Below are positions 1 through 11,515 of a DNA stretch of 64,000 nt, piece after piece (positions within the stretch are counted from its first letter, which is position 1; each line of letters opens with the position of its first letter). The notes below the pieces were generated by a model. The model saw only the letters and a list, made by a program, of their open reading frames with translations. It did not search any database and had not been told where the DNA came from. This DNA comes from Cladorhizidae sp. MBARI D1340-BT2 (Eukaryota > Porifera > Demospongiae > Poecilosclerida > Cladorhizidae), in contig JAQNBH010000009.1 in NCBI GenBank assembly GCA_028752905.1, positions 31,663,442 to 31,727,441 of the forward strand, given 5' to 3'. A program made the position numbers and the translations under genes.

Positions 1-72
1 GTTACTAGAGTGTGTCGACCACCCAGTCTTTATTCTGTGAAGAAATAATAAATTTAAAAAAATTTATATTTT

Positions 73-85
73 TAATAATAATAAC

Positions 86-183
<98 letters not shown>
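73..183. repeat. (TAA)n microsatellite
   Basis: About 37 trinucleotide units, almost perfect, with one TAACAA interruption near the start. The open frame across it (a poly-isoleucine run) is a microsatellite artefact, not a gene. Tracts of the same type terminate retroelements elsewhere in the window. Confidence 0.97.
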
Positions 184-184
<1 letters not shown>

Positions 185-779
185 TTTTTTTTTTTAAACC
201 TCGTCACAGCACACTACTACCCTAGTGAACATAATTTTTAGATGTCAAAGACAGTGTTTTGTTAAATTACTTATTACCAAGAATAACCTTCACTGTCAGA
301 CGAGAGGAAAAATGAATGCATTTTTAAGTATTCTCTTTCCCTTTTGTTGTTGTTGTTGTTGTTATTGTTTGGGGGAGTAGTGTAAAGTATTTTTTAGATA
401 GTTCAGTAAATGTAAAAACTGTTATTATCGGCTGAAAAGACAAAATTTCCTTGAGCAGTTTCTCAAAATTGTGCTAAAAACACACGTAGACATGGAATTG
501 GGGAGGGTGGGAGTGGGTAAGGGGGTGGGGAAGCTAAAGTCATAATGGTGGGCCTCAGCTCTGGCAGTCAAAATATGATCTTGAAGAATTCCGTAACTGT
601 TTGTTACAGCAGTCATATATCTGCATATTTGCTTGAATGGCATTGAAAGCTAGTCATTTCCAGCCTCACACAGCACTGAGGTGCATTTAATTTTGCAGCA
701 TGTGAATGAAGTTGGCAAAAGAAAAGAAAAAAAAGAAAATTAAACTCAATTAAGCTCAGATGCATTTATTTTGTGCAGG
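184..779. other. Non-coding, no gene seen
   Basis: Contains a short TTG tract (about 343-369) and AT-rich unique sequence. The open frames here are short and show no recognisable domain. Confidence 0.6.
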
Positions 780-888
780 AAGGAGCATGTGGATGCTGCA
801 AAATTATTATAGTTCACAGAAACAACTGAAAGGCTGCTGGATACTATAATTGTGTATGCATTTATACAGATGCAAATCTGAGGGTGTC
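780..888 (+). repeat. Dispersed repeat, copy 1
   Basis: The stretch beginning GGAGCATGTGGATGCTGCAA recurs in inverted orientation at about 28125-28215 with only scattered mismatches over some 90 bases. No coding capacity or terminal inverted repeats are visible. It looks like a fragment of an interspersed, possibly non-autonomous, element family. Confidence 0.7.
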
Positions 889-1249
889 TGGTTAATTGTT
901 TTCACATGATAAGTGGTTTAGCCCTCCCGCTCCACACACACACACACACACACAAGTCATAGAATTATGGGACTTACTGTGCTCTGAGGACCAACTCTCT
1001 GTCACAGGGCGAAAACAGCGAAAAATGTTCATTAGTTCCCATGATCAATTCAGAAGCCACACACAAAACCCCAAGTCTTTAAGTTGGCTTTTTTTTAAAT
1101 TGGAAGTACGTGTCGACCCGAGTCCACTTTTATATGGCAAGCCTCGCGCGTGCATGCACGAAGGGTGTCAACTCACGCCAGACCAGCGAAGTGTAGTCAG
1201 GTTGATTCCCTGAACAGCAGTGTAGTATGGAACGTGAAATGCGACAAAA
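889..1249. other. Non-coding with (CA)n
   Basis: A (CA)n tract lies at about 932-953. The rest is unique sequence with no recognisable coding. Confidence 0.5.
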
Positions 1250-1663
1250 ATGTGAAGTGGAAAAAATCGATTGCAGTTGCAGTTGCAGAAAATCGGTCGA
1301 CTGCAGAGAAAAAATAAGCGGTTGCAAAATCTTTGCAGCTAAAAGATTACAGAAAAACCTACTCCTTCAGGGAGAGTGAGAGAGACCGAGAGGGAGAAAG
1401 AAAAAGGAAGACAGACTAGAAACTCTGGTAAGCTTGTACGAAACGCTGATGTGGGGAAAAAATCGTTTTGCGATTGCAGAAAATCGTTCGCAAAAATTGT
1501 TCACGATTTCAGAAAATCCAAATTTGATGAGCTTACAACATTGTCATATCTCTATAAACCCCACATAATTGCTATAGTTGGGACATGGCTCTCCCCAGAT
1601 GTCTCTGACTCTGAAATTGCTATTTTTAACTACCGCTCTTTTAGACTAGTTCGAAATAGACAT
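1250..1663 (+). pseudogene. LINE, 5' leader and start of endonuclease
   Basis: The frame open from 1376 shows, at about 1520-1663, the start of a LINE endonuclease/exonuclease/phosphatase (EEP) domain: the run KPHIIAIVGTWLSPDVSDSE followed by a FNYRSFR motif. The Glu normally found before TWLS is Gly here. The purine-rich leader just before it (GAGAGTGAGAGAGACCGAGA) recurs at 7427-7575, which marks it as the family's 5' region. Homology stops at an ATT-rich junction near 1664 where a second LINE on the opposite strand begins, and this element seems to resume near 4041. The role would have been nicking of target DNA during retrotransposition. The copy is dead. Confidence 0.7.
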
Positions 1664-4040
1664 ATTATTATTATTATATTATATATGAGCATGAAAAAGG
1701 TTAAGAGTGTGCTGAAGGCTTACCAGCAAGAGCTGCTGGTAGCCTTATAGGTGAGAATAGTTAATTGGAGATGGTAATGAAAAACATTTACTGCATGGAC
1801 AAAGATAGTGCCAAGTGCATGGTAAATCAGAATTAATTAATGAAATATTCCGGATTTCAACTTCTTTTTCAAAGTATAGGTGGAGAGTTAGAGGTCCGTC
1901 TCAGGTAAGGTATTCCACAGCTTGACAACTCGGTTGAAATATATGAAATTTAGATGGTTGTTGGTGGTTTGTGGAAGTAGACACTTAAGCTTCGAGTGGT
2001 TAGTTCGAAAAATGGACATAGTCATAGATGTTGAAGTGATCTTGGGGCATTTTGAGGCAGTTGATGGGAAATGTGATGTCCAAATGTTCTAGCCATAGTG
2101 ATAAAGGAAGTAACTTGAGAGATATTAGTCTATCCTTGTAATTTGGTCTATCCTAGTAATCTAAATGATAATTGTTTAAAACAAACTTGGTTGAGCGGCG
2201 CTGAACTTTCTCAAGTGATTTGATGTCCTTGAGCAAGTGAGGGCACCAGACTTGACTGCAGTAGGTAAGGCGACTTCTGACAAGAGATGTATATAAAGTA
2301 AGCTTGGTGAGGATAGGATGGTGAGATGAGATGGCACGACGGATAAAGTAAAGAGTATTATAGGCTTTGGTAATAATAATGGAGTAATGGTGAGACCATG
2401 AAAGGTTATTGGAGTAGTTAATACCAAGGTCCTTGTAGTGGGCTGTGTTAGTGATCTGTGTTTTATTAAGCAGATCAATATGACGATGTTCCTCAGGAGA
2501 TGTTGAAAATGAGCATTTTGATGGGTTGAAGGCCAATTTCCAGTCACTACTCCAGGACTGCAGCGAATCAAGGTCTCTTTGCAAAAGAAGGCGGTCAAAG
2601 GGAATGGAGATAGTATGCAAGCAATTGCAAACATTAAGAGAGATGACTCTGAAACAGATAGTGGAAGGTAGTTGACATCATATATAATGAATAACAGTGG
2701 TCCAAGTATACTTCCTTGGGGGACTCCTGATGTGACAGGAAGTAGGGAGGAAGACACACCATCAATAGATGTAATTTGACATCTGTTGTTTAAGTAGTTT
2801 TTGCCATAGTGAGCCAGTGATACCAATGTTCCACAGTTTGATTAGTAGCTCCTTGTGGGAAACACTGTCAAAAGCCTTCCGGAAGTCTAAATATAACACA
2901 TCTGTGGTAGTATGAGTCCTGGAATTAGTATAGATCAGCATTGGGGTAGTGAGAAGTTGTTGAAGACATGAGCGACCTTTCACAAAGCCAAATTGATTAA
3001 GAGAGATGATGAGGAAGACATGGATGAAAATGACATCGAAAAGGACTTTTTCTAGAACTTTAGAAATAGAGCACAAGAGAGCTATCGGTCGATAGTTGGT
3101 AATGTTGGATGGAACTCCAGTCTTTAGAATAGGAGTAATGAGGTGGACTTTCCATTCTTGTGGAATCTGGTTCAAATGTATACATTTCTGGAGAAGCAGA
3201 GTGATTGGTTCATAAAGTGATATCGCACAAGATTTGGACCAATGTTGTCAATGCCCATAGCTTTTGACGTGTCAAGAGAGTTGAGGATTGTAAAGATGTC
3301 CTCCTTGCAACATGAGACCTCACAAATTAACGATGGAAAAGGTGTTGGTGAAGAGAAGTTGAATGTCTCTTGACTAACAGATTTTGGTTGGTAGACTGAA
3401 TGAAAGTACTCATTTAGACATTAAACAGTTTAACTCTTTCATGTGGGGAGGAAGCAGACGAGTTATTGGAGAAAACCTGCTGGGGAATACAATTTTTTTT
3501 TGAGATAGAGTGCAGGTAGCGGAAGGTGGATTTACAGTCTTATTATTGAATATTTGCGACTTATATTTGGTCTGAGCTTTTATCATTAAGTCTTCAAGAT
3601 TCTGTTCCCCTTCATGTAGTTTTGTTATGTTATGAGGAGTTGGGTTACGGGTTACGCTTGGCTTGTCTTCTAAAGGAGTGAATACGATTGAGATGATGTC
3701 GTATGGCTGGGGTGAACCACCTGGGAGGTTGGTGGGCTTTGAGTTTAACCTTGGGTATAAAGAGTGAACACGCATTGAGAATAATTGACTTGAGTAGTTG
3801 CCAGGAGTTGTCTATGTCGTCACTATCAAAACATGAGATGAAGTCAACCTCCAGAAAGTGATTGTTCAGGCCTTCAAGATCACCCTTACTGAAGTCTAAT
3901 ACGTATCTGGTAGTTTTCTTGATATGATGGGTTATGTTGGTGTCGAAGATAATAATGAAATGATCCGAGGATAAAGTAGAGCTTTTATTTTCATTGACTT
4001 GCCTCACTTGCTGCTCTTCAGTCCCACAACTTTCCACAAA
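1664..4040 (-). pseudogene. Degenerate LINE (EEP end plus reverse transcriptase)
   Basis: Read on the minus strand from 4037 downwards, successive frames carry the end of the EEP domain (SSDHFII near 3960), a linker (LKAHQPPRWFT), the RT palm (ITNYRPIALLCSISKVLEK, QFGFVKGRSC, YLDFRKAFDSVSHKELL), GVPQGSILGPLLFIIY near 2740, the thumb (LDSLQSWSSDWKLAFNPSKC) and the C-terminal YFNRVVKLWNTLPETDL tail near 1900. At least four frame changes separate these pieces. The catalytic box reads MFAIA near 2640 where F-A-D-D is expected, so both metal-binding aspartates are gone. An ATA-rich tail lies at its 3' end (1664-1690). It appears to have inserted into the + strand LINE. Confidence 0.85.
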
Positions 4041-4411
4041 GAAATTTATACTTCTTGGGGACTTGAATGTTAATTTTTTGTTACCTTCACCGTTTCTCGA
4101 TAAGATCCATATCTGACCTTTTTTCCTCTAAATCAAATTATCCACTATCCAACTCACTACTCCCATAATGGTGTCCCCTCTATCATTGATCTTGTGTATG
4201 TACCCTCCACCCTTACTCCCACCTGCTGTGAAGTCTCTCCTCCTGTATCAAACTCCGACCACAAATCCATCCTCTTCTCCCTCCCTCTCATTTCTGATTC
4301 TCCATCTCCCTCACCTCCTCATCGAGTCTCGTTATATGACAGAGCAGACTTCTCTCAAGCTAACAATCTAATTAATATAATTCCCTGGGACACCATCCTA
4401 TCCCCCCTTAG
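4041..4411 (+). pseudogene. LINE endonuclease, second part
   Basis: Shows the EEP motifs LLGDLNVNF near 4060, NGVPSIIDLVYVPS across frames near 4165-4205, and the terminal SNSDHKSI near 4255, which contains the catalytic Asp-His. This fits continuation of the endonuclease that starts at 1520-1663, after the opposite-strand LINE inserted. Roughly 70 residues expected between the two parts are missing. Coding homology breaks at 4411, where an hAT fragment begins. Confidence 0.7.
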
Positions 4412-5530
4412 ACCCAGTGTTGCTATAGTGTTGGATTTTATCTAAACTGTTTGGATTTTTGACCCTTAAATTTTCTGTTTGGATTTTATCAATAAATGTT
4501 TGGATTTTTCATCATTATAAAATTGTTTGACATTTCATGCATATCAGACCATGTGCCTATTTCAAAACCACTCTCTGTGGTATTAGCTGAGTGTGGTCAT
4601 TTTATGCTCACCTGGCAGGAATATTCATGTGGTCACTTGGTCTGTGCAGGAATATTCCTGCACAGTCCTGATATTATGTGGTCACCTGGTCTGTGCAGGA
4701 ATATCCCTGCACTGTCCTGTGTTCACCCAGGTCTGTGCAGAAATATGCCTGCAGAGCCAGAACCCTTTGATCTATGTGCATTCGCATGAGCTATCTGGTT
4801 TATTTAAAGCCTGATTTGTGCAAGAGTTCACAGTGAGTGTCAGAGAGAGTTAGCTATGGCATCTTCAGAACCCAGTACTTCAAGGTTACCAGAAGAAGAT
4901 TCTTCAGATATGGATTCTGACTTTGATACTGAGGTTCACAAATTGACATTGACAGTCAAATCTCTACATCTATCAGGTCTTCTAAGTCTGCAAAAAAGCG
5001 ATTGTGTGTCTATCGTAAACAGAATGCAAAGACTTTCCCATGGGCCACAACTTCGAGAAAGGGATCTTCTTTTGCCTTCTGTATGAAGTGCTCTCGTGAT
5101 ATAAACCTTGGAAGAGGGGGTACTAGAGATCTCAGGAGACATCAGGAAACGAAATTACACAAACACTCAGAAAAAGATGGTGTGGCCTACTTTGGGCCAA
5201 TAAGAGAGGGGTCTGTAATCCGTGTAGAAGTACTCTTCGCATATTTCCTTAGAGAGCACTATCTTGCCTTTCAATTGGGAGATCATTGTACCAAACTTTT
5301 CAAATTGATATTTCCTGATTCTTCTATTGCTAAAGACTTTAAGTGCAGTCATACTAAAGCAACAGCTGTGTTGAAAGTTATTGCCCAGGATTGTTGGAAA
5401 ACCATTTCCGCAGCTACTTCAGCCTCCAAACTGATGAGACAACTGATATTACCGTTACACAACAAGCTGCTATTATGCTTCGATTCTTCGATAACACCCA
5501 AGGGCAGGTGAAATGTGTCTTCTTTGCCCA
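4412..5530 (+). mobile_element. hAT-type DNA transposon, 5' fragment
   Basis: It begins at 4412 with CAGTGTTGC, an hAT-like terminus. A transposase starts at Met 4856 with an acidic Ser-rich N-terminus. It continues after a frame change at about 5002 with a BED-like zinc-finger region (FCMKCSRDI followed by RRHQETKLHKH), then the typical FKCSHTKATAVLK block. After another frame change near 5391 comes FSLQTDETTDIT, holding the first catalytic Asp of the hAT RNase-H fold. Homology ends near 5530, where LINE sequence resumes, so the catalytic core, dimerisation domain and 3' terminus are absent. It is dead unless mobilised in trans, and the missing 3' end argues against that. Confidence 0.75.
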
Positions 5531-7345
5531 TCGCCGTTGCCGTAACCACACTTTTTCACTCCTCCGTTCAGCAAACACTTCTTCTTCCAAAGACTATCAT
5601 GTTCTCCCAACTCTAGTTCTTTTTGGAGAGCAATAAAGAAATTAGGTTAAAAAAACATCATCTCTTACTTACCAAGATCGAACTTGTGCTTCCCCTCAGT
5701 CTAAAGCTGAGGTTATAAACACTTCCTCTCTATATAGCTGTTTTAATGTCTTCTCCACCCCTCTGTAATCACACAACGTCTCCTCCGCCCTTCCCTTGCC
5801 CAACCAAGCTCCTCTGCTCACTGGATGAGATTGTAAGTCTTCTAACCTGCACTCCCTCTGAGAAATCGACTGGCCCTGATTCTATCTTTGTCAGAATGCT
5901 TATGATCCACAGCTGCCACCATATAAATTCCTCTTTCTCTTATCTTTAATTCCTCCCTCTCTACTTGTGCACTACCCACTGCATTCCTTTGTAGTTCCTA
6001 TCCCAAAAACATCTCCACCTTCATCTTTCCCCATGGATTATCATCCAATCTCCTTGTTATCCCTAATAAGCAAGGTATTAGGCCGCCACATATAATTATA
6101 ACTATTTACATAAACTTATCACCATACAAGATGTTTTGTCAAGCATTCAGTTCAGATCTCGCCCAGGTCTGTCTACTGAAATAGTAACTAAATCCTGGTT
6201 TGCTTCCCTAGATTCCCACAAGTCTGTCTGTGTAGTCTTTCTTCAAGATATCAAGAAAGCTTTTGACTCTGTGCTGCATAGACAACTCTTAAGTTAAACA
6301 CTGTCCTCACTTAATATTCCTTCTCACCTCCTCTGTTGGCTCACTTCCTAACTTATGGCCCAGTCACAGAGTGTCGCTATCTATGGTGCTCTCTCTTCTT
6401 CATGTCATGCATCATCTGGAGTACCGCAAGGATCTATTCTTGGTCCTCATCTCTTTGTTCTTTACATTAATGACATTGCAAAGCTCCCACTCTCGACATC
6501 TTCTACACTTACTCTCTATGCAGACGACATCCTCCTCTCCCATCCATTCTCTTCAACCTCTTCCTTAGATTCAGTGCAATCAGACATTGACATTATATCA
6601 TCATGGCTATCTTCCCATCTCCTAATAATTAACCCTAATAAAAGCAAGTACATGATGATCTCTCGTAAACCCCTCGCATCCTCATGCTCCAATGTATTAG
6701 TCCTCAATAGTCCTCCCCTTGATCTCGTCACTTCATTTACATACTTAGGAGTTACTTTCACTTCCAACATCTCCTGGAACCTGCACATTAGCAAAGTACG
6801 CACTAAATCAAGGAAAACAATAGGATTAATTTATCACAACTTTTACCATTACTTATCCTCTCATACGCTAATTAAACTTTACACAACATTAGTTCTCCCT
6901 CATCTAAGTTACTGTTCCTCTGTGTGGTCACCTCCCTCTTCTTGTAATTCAAAATCCTTAGAACACATTCAGCACTTTGTACTCAGACTCTGTACTCATC
7001 AATGGACTTCAGGCTATGCATCCCTCCTCTTCACCCTTAAAATTCCTACACTCTCAAATAGACGTGCTCGGGCCAAGTTCCTTCTAATTTACAAAATAAT
7101 AAACCATTACATCCATTTTCCTCCAGACTCAATCCAATTAGCTCCTACTCCACTCATGTTCTCGCCAATACAACCCATCAAGCATCATAATCTCTTTCTT
7201 CTGCAATGCAGCCATGCAGTCTTCCTTCGTTCCCTCTGCCACAGCTCTTTGGAACTCACTCACAACCTCCATTAGATCCTCGTCCTCACTCTCTTCCTTC
7301 AAACGATTTATTAAACAATTCTTCGCCTAACTTCAATCATTTTTC
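5531..7345 (+). pseudogene. LINE reverse transcriptase region
   Basis: Third part of the + strand LINE. The N-terminal RT region is broken by stops (PSEKSTGPDSIFVRML near 5860, MDYHPISLLSLISKVLGR near 6030, QDIKKAFDSVLHRQLLS near 6250). From 6355 one 306-codon frame is open with GVPQGSILGPHLFVLYINDI, the intact catalytic YADD box (about 6520), the thumb region INPNKSKYMMISRKP, and a YCSSVWSPP motif. It ends in a relic of the LWN-type tail with stops near 7275-7330. Motif layout fits a CR1/L2/Jockey-like non-LTR element. The intact YADD suggests a younger age than the - strand LINE, but the upstream stops make it inactive. Confidence 0.88.
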
Positions 7346-7426
7346 CACCTATCATATTATCATGTATGTAAGGCTCTAAATAGCTTTAGCTACTGAGCTC
7401 ATTTTTCCAAAAAAAGAAAAGAAGGA

Positions 7427-7575
7427 AAAAAGAACCGAAAATCAACTGCAGAAATCGACAAAGAAAGTCTTCATTGCAAAAGCTTTGCTGCTAAACGATT
7501 GCAGAAAATCTTGCTCCTTGAGGGAGAGTGAGAGAGACTGAAAGGGAGAAAATAAAAATAAAAACTCTGGTACGA
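7427..7575 (+). repeat. Second copy of the LINE 5' leader
   Basis: Similar to 1260-1430: a TTGC(T/A)GCTAAA(C/A)GATT stretch is followed by GAGGGAGAGTGAGAGAGA and ACTCTGGTA. It sits directly downstream of the LINE 3' end, so it may be the truncated start of another element of the same family. Confidence 0.6.
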
Positions 7576-7677
7576 TTATTGCCCGTGAGGCTAGTAGATT
7601 TTTTAACCAATCTACAGTCTTTAGGCAGTCCTTTCACCAACAAATGGCCCACTCATTACTCTTGAGGTATTGTCCCC

Positions 7678-7862
7678 CCTCATCATATCCTAGCCATAAC
7701 CAGGGGCTTCTATTATGAGGTGTTGCCTTCTCTCATCATATCCTAGCCATAACAAGGGTCTTCCATTATGAGGCGTTGCCTTCCCTCATCATATCCTAGC
7801 CATAACCAGGGGCTTCCATTATGAGGCGTTGCCTTCCCTCATCATATCTTAGCCATAACCAC
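7678..7862. repeat. 53-bp tandem repeat, about 3.5 copies
   Basis: CATCATATCCTAGCCATAAC recurs at 7681, 7734, 7787 and 7840, an exact 53-base period with a few substitutions. Confidence 0.93.
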
Positions 7863-8125
7863 ATATAGTGTACCACAATAGTGCAAGCAGGCACTCGAAG
7901 CACCTTTGTGGTGTCCCCGGCTATCCAGCCTCTCTTACCCCCCCCCCCCCTTCCCTCCCCACATCCAAATTGGCTTAGTGCAAGTGCAGTATGGGTAGTT
8001 CTAGATTGTATTTTCATAGCTTTACTAAAAAATTCAGAGCATGTGACTGGGTTATCAGGTTGTCATGGTCCTCTGCATGTGTACTGGTGATGCGACATCT
8101 GGTGCTCTGGAAAGGGGATTGCAGT
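7863..8125. other. Non-coding, C-tract
   Basis: Holds a run of C at about 7938-7950 and no recognisable gene. Confidence 0.5.
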
Positions 8126-9000
8126 GCAGTTGGCACCTTTCACCTTCCTTGCATCGGCTGCTGCCTGCTCTGATCTTATCCATCGGATCCTTCCAGAAAG
8201 GTTGTCCGGTGTGCAGTGTACTTTTCAGGATTATGCCCTTGATATATATGTGGAGTCAAAGTCATGATGCTTCACCCCCTGGCAGGAAGTGAGTACTTTC
8301 AGCAGAGAGTTTGGGATACCCCTTCAGTTCAGGCTACATTTGATCAGCTGCTAAGTGATGCTCATTCTGAAACTTCTCGTGCACATTTGCTAGATGTGGC
8401 ATGGAAAGAATCTGGTGCTTGGCACAATGCCACCCCAGTGGCATCTTTAGGTTTAAGGATGGAGGACACTGTGGGATTGAGGATAGGTGCACCCCTAGTT
8501 CAACCTCATTCGTGTTGCCATTGTAGTGAACAGGTTGATGTTAAAGGCAAACATGGCCTGAGTTGCCAGGGTCGCTATGCAAGGCATGCCTCTCTGAATA
8601 TGGTGGTCAAGAGAGGTTTGGACTCTGTAAAAATCCTATCTCAATTCGAACCCAATGGAGTGTTTAGATCAGATGGCAAATGGCCGGATGGCATCAGTTT
8701 GGTCCCATGGAAGTGTAGTTGATCACTAGTGTGGGATGTTACATGCCCGGACACCCATGCACCATCCCATTTGACTTTGGCTAGTGTAGAGGCGAAGCCG
8801 AGCACCACAAGAGGACTAAGTATAAAGAGTTGCATTCTGTCTATGCATCTAGCCATTGAGACGTCGGGAGTTTTCGGCACTGAAGCTGCAGCCTTTTTCA
8901 CTGACCTTGGCAAAACAGCCCAGGTCACAGTCCTTTCTGCTGCATGTAGCCGTCGAAGTTCAGTGGGGTAATGCTGCAGCTATTTTGGGGACTTTGCCTT
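8126..9000 (+). pseudogene. Non-LTR retroelement 3' part, nuclease-tailed (copy A)
   Basis: Begins with the post-RT region (QLAPFTFLASAAA near 8130) and, in the frame open from 8264, shows KESGAWHNA, SLGLRMED, a zinc-knuckle-like C-X2-C...H-X4-C block (CCHCSEQVDVKGKHGLSC near 8510-8565), then RSDGKWPDG and, past a stop at 8720, WDVTCPDT. The arrangement of a CCHC knuckle followed by PD and a downstream D resembles the C-terminal restriction-like endonuclease of R2-type retrotransposons. This assignment is by motif only. IETSGVFG near 8860 and an LRSQ-type tail complete it, after a frame change. Copies B, C and D of the family are at 17374, 19154 and 42719. Confidence 0.75.
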
Positions 9001-9169
9001 AGATTGTTTGCTTGATTTGTTGGTTTATTTATTTATTTGTGTTTGGGTATATACTATTACATACAAATGTTGGTAACCTACTTAGGTATTTCATAAAATT
9101 AATAGCAAAATTAGATTTGAGGATATATTAAATTCACAACATGCATCATATTTTATTTTGGTGTCATGG

Positions 9170-11515
9170 ATGCATAATTCTAATGGTTTTCATGCCTCAA
9201 AAATGGAACTTAATATGATATCTTATTGCAGGGTTATCTGTATTCTAAAACATCAATATCATGCACTTCATTTAGAGGAGGACAATGGGATGAAGTTATT
9301 TCAGTTGTTGAAGAAGCCGTCAAATGCGTTCAGTGTAACTATCATAATTGAAACACTTGATCACCTTTTGGTAAACTAGTGCTCAATGGTCGACAAAACG
9401 AATTGTTCTCTTCCTTACGGGATTTATTTTTGGCCATTCATTGCTATTGATAAGGAGCAATAAGGAAGGGAAGGCCTGAAATACTAATCAGTGAAGAGCA
9501 ATTATGATAAAGGTAACTATTGTCAATATTAGTGAACTATTCGGTTGCTCAAGGCAAACAATTGAATGAAAGTTAAGACAGTCAACATTTCCATCCAGAA
9601 ATAGAGTCCTATAACAAATTCAGATCTTGATGCGGTAGTAAAACAAATCACAACCTTATTTCCTTGTGGTGAGTGGAAGGCTTAAGAGCTGTGGTATTGT
9701 TGTTCAGCATTAAAGAGTCAGAGATTGTTTACATCAAGTTAATACTTCTGGTGTCAGTTCATGGATTAGAAATGTACTGCACAGTCGTCAATATAATGTT
9801 TCATTACCAAATGCTTTACGGCATATTGATGGATATCACAAATTGATTCAATGGACATTAATTTTGTTGTGCATGGTGGCATAGATGGCTTCAGTCGACT
9901 GGTCATGTATCTTAATGTTGCCACTCTGGTACTGTTCTCCATTCTTTTATGAAAGCTGTAGAAGAGTGTATGGCCTTCCTTCTAGAGTACAGATGGACAG
10001 AGATGGTGAAAATGTAGCAGTGGCCAGGTATATGTTAGAGCACCCAGAACATAGTCCAGATCGAAGTAGTGCAATTACTGGGAGAAGATAATCAGCGCAT
10101 TGAACATTTGTGGCAAGACCTTTTCATTGGATGCATATCATTTCTGTATTAGCTCTTCTATCACTTGGAGGATACTGAGCTTCTGGATGTGGACTCACCT
10201 TTCGATCTAGACATGCTTCACTTTGTTTCCACACCTCTTATACAGCACCATCTAGATATGTTCATCATGGATGGGCTCATCATCAAATGAGGACTGCAAA
10301 CAACAAAACTCCTCAACAATTATGGATACTAGGTCTCCATGACATCAGTGAGAGTGGTAGTGTAGCAACTGTCCTCAACAATTATGGATACCAGGTCTCC
10401 ATGACATCAGTGAGAGTGATCGTGTAGCTACTGTCCTCAACAATTATGGATACCAGGTCCCCATGACATCAGTGAGAGTGATAGTGTAGCAACTGTCCTC
10501 AACAATTATGGATACCAGGTCTCCATGACATCAGTGAGAGTGACATCAGTGAGAGTGATAGTGTAGCAACTGTCCTCAACAATTATGGATACTAGGTTTC
10601 CATGACATCAGTGAGAGTGATAGTGTAGCTACTGTCCTCAACAATTATGGATACTAGGTCTCCATGACATCAGTGAGAGTGATAGTGTAGCAACTGTCCT
10701 CAACAATTATGGATACTAGGTCTCCATGACACCAGTGGGAGTGATAGTGTAGCAACTGTCCTCAACAATTATGGATACCAGGTCTCCATGACATCAGTGA
10801 GAGTGATAGTGTAGCAACTGTCCTCAACAATTATGGATACCAGGTCTCCATGACATCAGTGAGAGTGATAGTGTAGCAACTGGGTCTCCTTGATCTTGAA
10901 ATTATTACATGAGTCACAATAGAATATGGTGAGTTATTTCACTAGCACAGGGTCGTACTTTTACGAGTTTAACTTGAGAAAAACACAGCATGCAGTTTGC
11001 CATATTCCACTCTGACGAGTGTAATAAATGATTTATTCAATATGCTCATTGATTTGTCATCCAGTTATGATAGCTGCAATCACATGTGCAGTAGAGCAAG
11101 GTGTATTTTCACTAGTAAAATAACTATCCTGAAATATGGGCAATATTACATCGCACAATGGAAAAATACTACAGTGAGTATATCAGGTGTAGACATAATG
11201 GAAGTACATGTGCTGGATATTGTCTTTCTTCTCTTAGTTATTATAATTAGAATTAAGACAAGTGCTAATCTTTGTCATATATGCTTGTGAATTTTTTCGG
11301 TGTCATCATGTGGAACATTTATGATTTATTATGTTATATAGTTAGCAGGTCAGCAGGTCCAAATTATTGATTGGGGTGGTCCTGTTTCAGGAAGATACGA
11401 TGACAACAGAGTGACTGTGGATCAAGTATGTGATGTTCTAATTGATGACAACAGAGCAACACTGAAAGCAATTTTATCCTCTGTGTCCTCCAACCATTTT
11501 CCCAGAAAATGATTA
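9170..11515 (+). pseudogene. Integrase-core (DDE) gene, broken
   Basis: Scattered frames match a family of integrase-core proteins common in invertebrate and fish genomes. In order: GRPEILISEEQL near 9460, ELFGCSRQTIE near 9530, RRQ-type HIDGYHKLIQW near 9820, [20 protein letters not shown] near 9980, AITG then NQRIEHLWQDLFIGCISF near 10090, LEDTELLDVDSPFDLDMLHF near 10160-10220, HGWAHHQMRTANNKTPQQLW near 10265, and far downstream DWGGPVSGRYDDNRVTVDQV at about 11370-11430. Frame changes and stops are numerous. The C-terminal coding stretch is expanded into a tandem array (10302-10880), and about 450 bases of unrelated sequence (10885-11340) separate it from the last piece. Confidence 0.7.
10302..10880. 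repeat. 62-bp minisatellite derived from integrase coding
   Basis: CAACAATTATGGATAC begins at 10314, 10376, 10438 and so on, with a 62-base period and about 9 copies. One copy carries an extra 15-base internal duplication near 10530-10550. The first copy is in frame with the preceding integrase-like coding (PQQLWILGLHDISES), so the array grew from inside that pseudogene. Confidence 0.93.

Noticed and set aside
425..643. 72-codon minus-strand frame
   Set aside because: No domain, motif or splice context. Likely chance.
10302..10880. Possible CRISPR-like array
   Set aside because: The repeats are contiguous with no unique spacers, the unit derives from integrase coding, and the DNA is eukaryotic.
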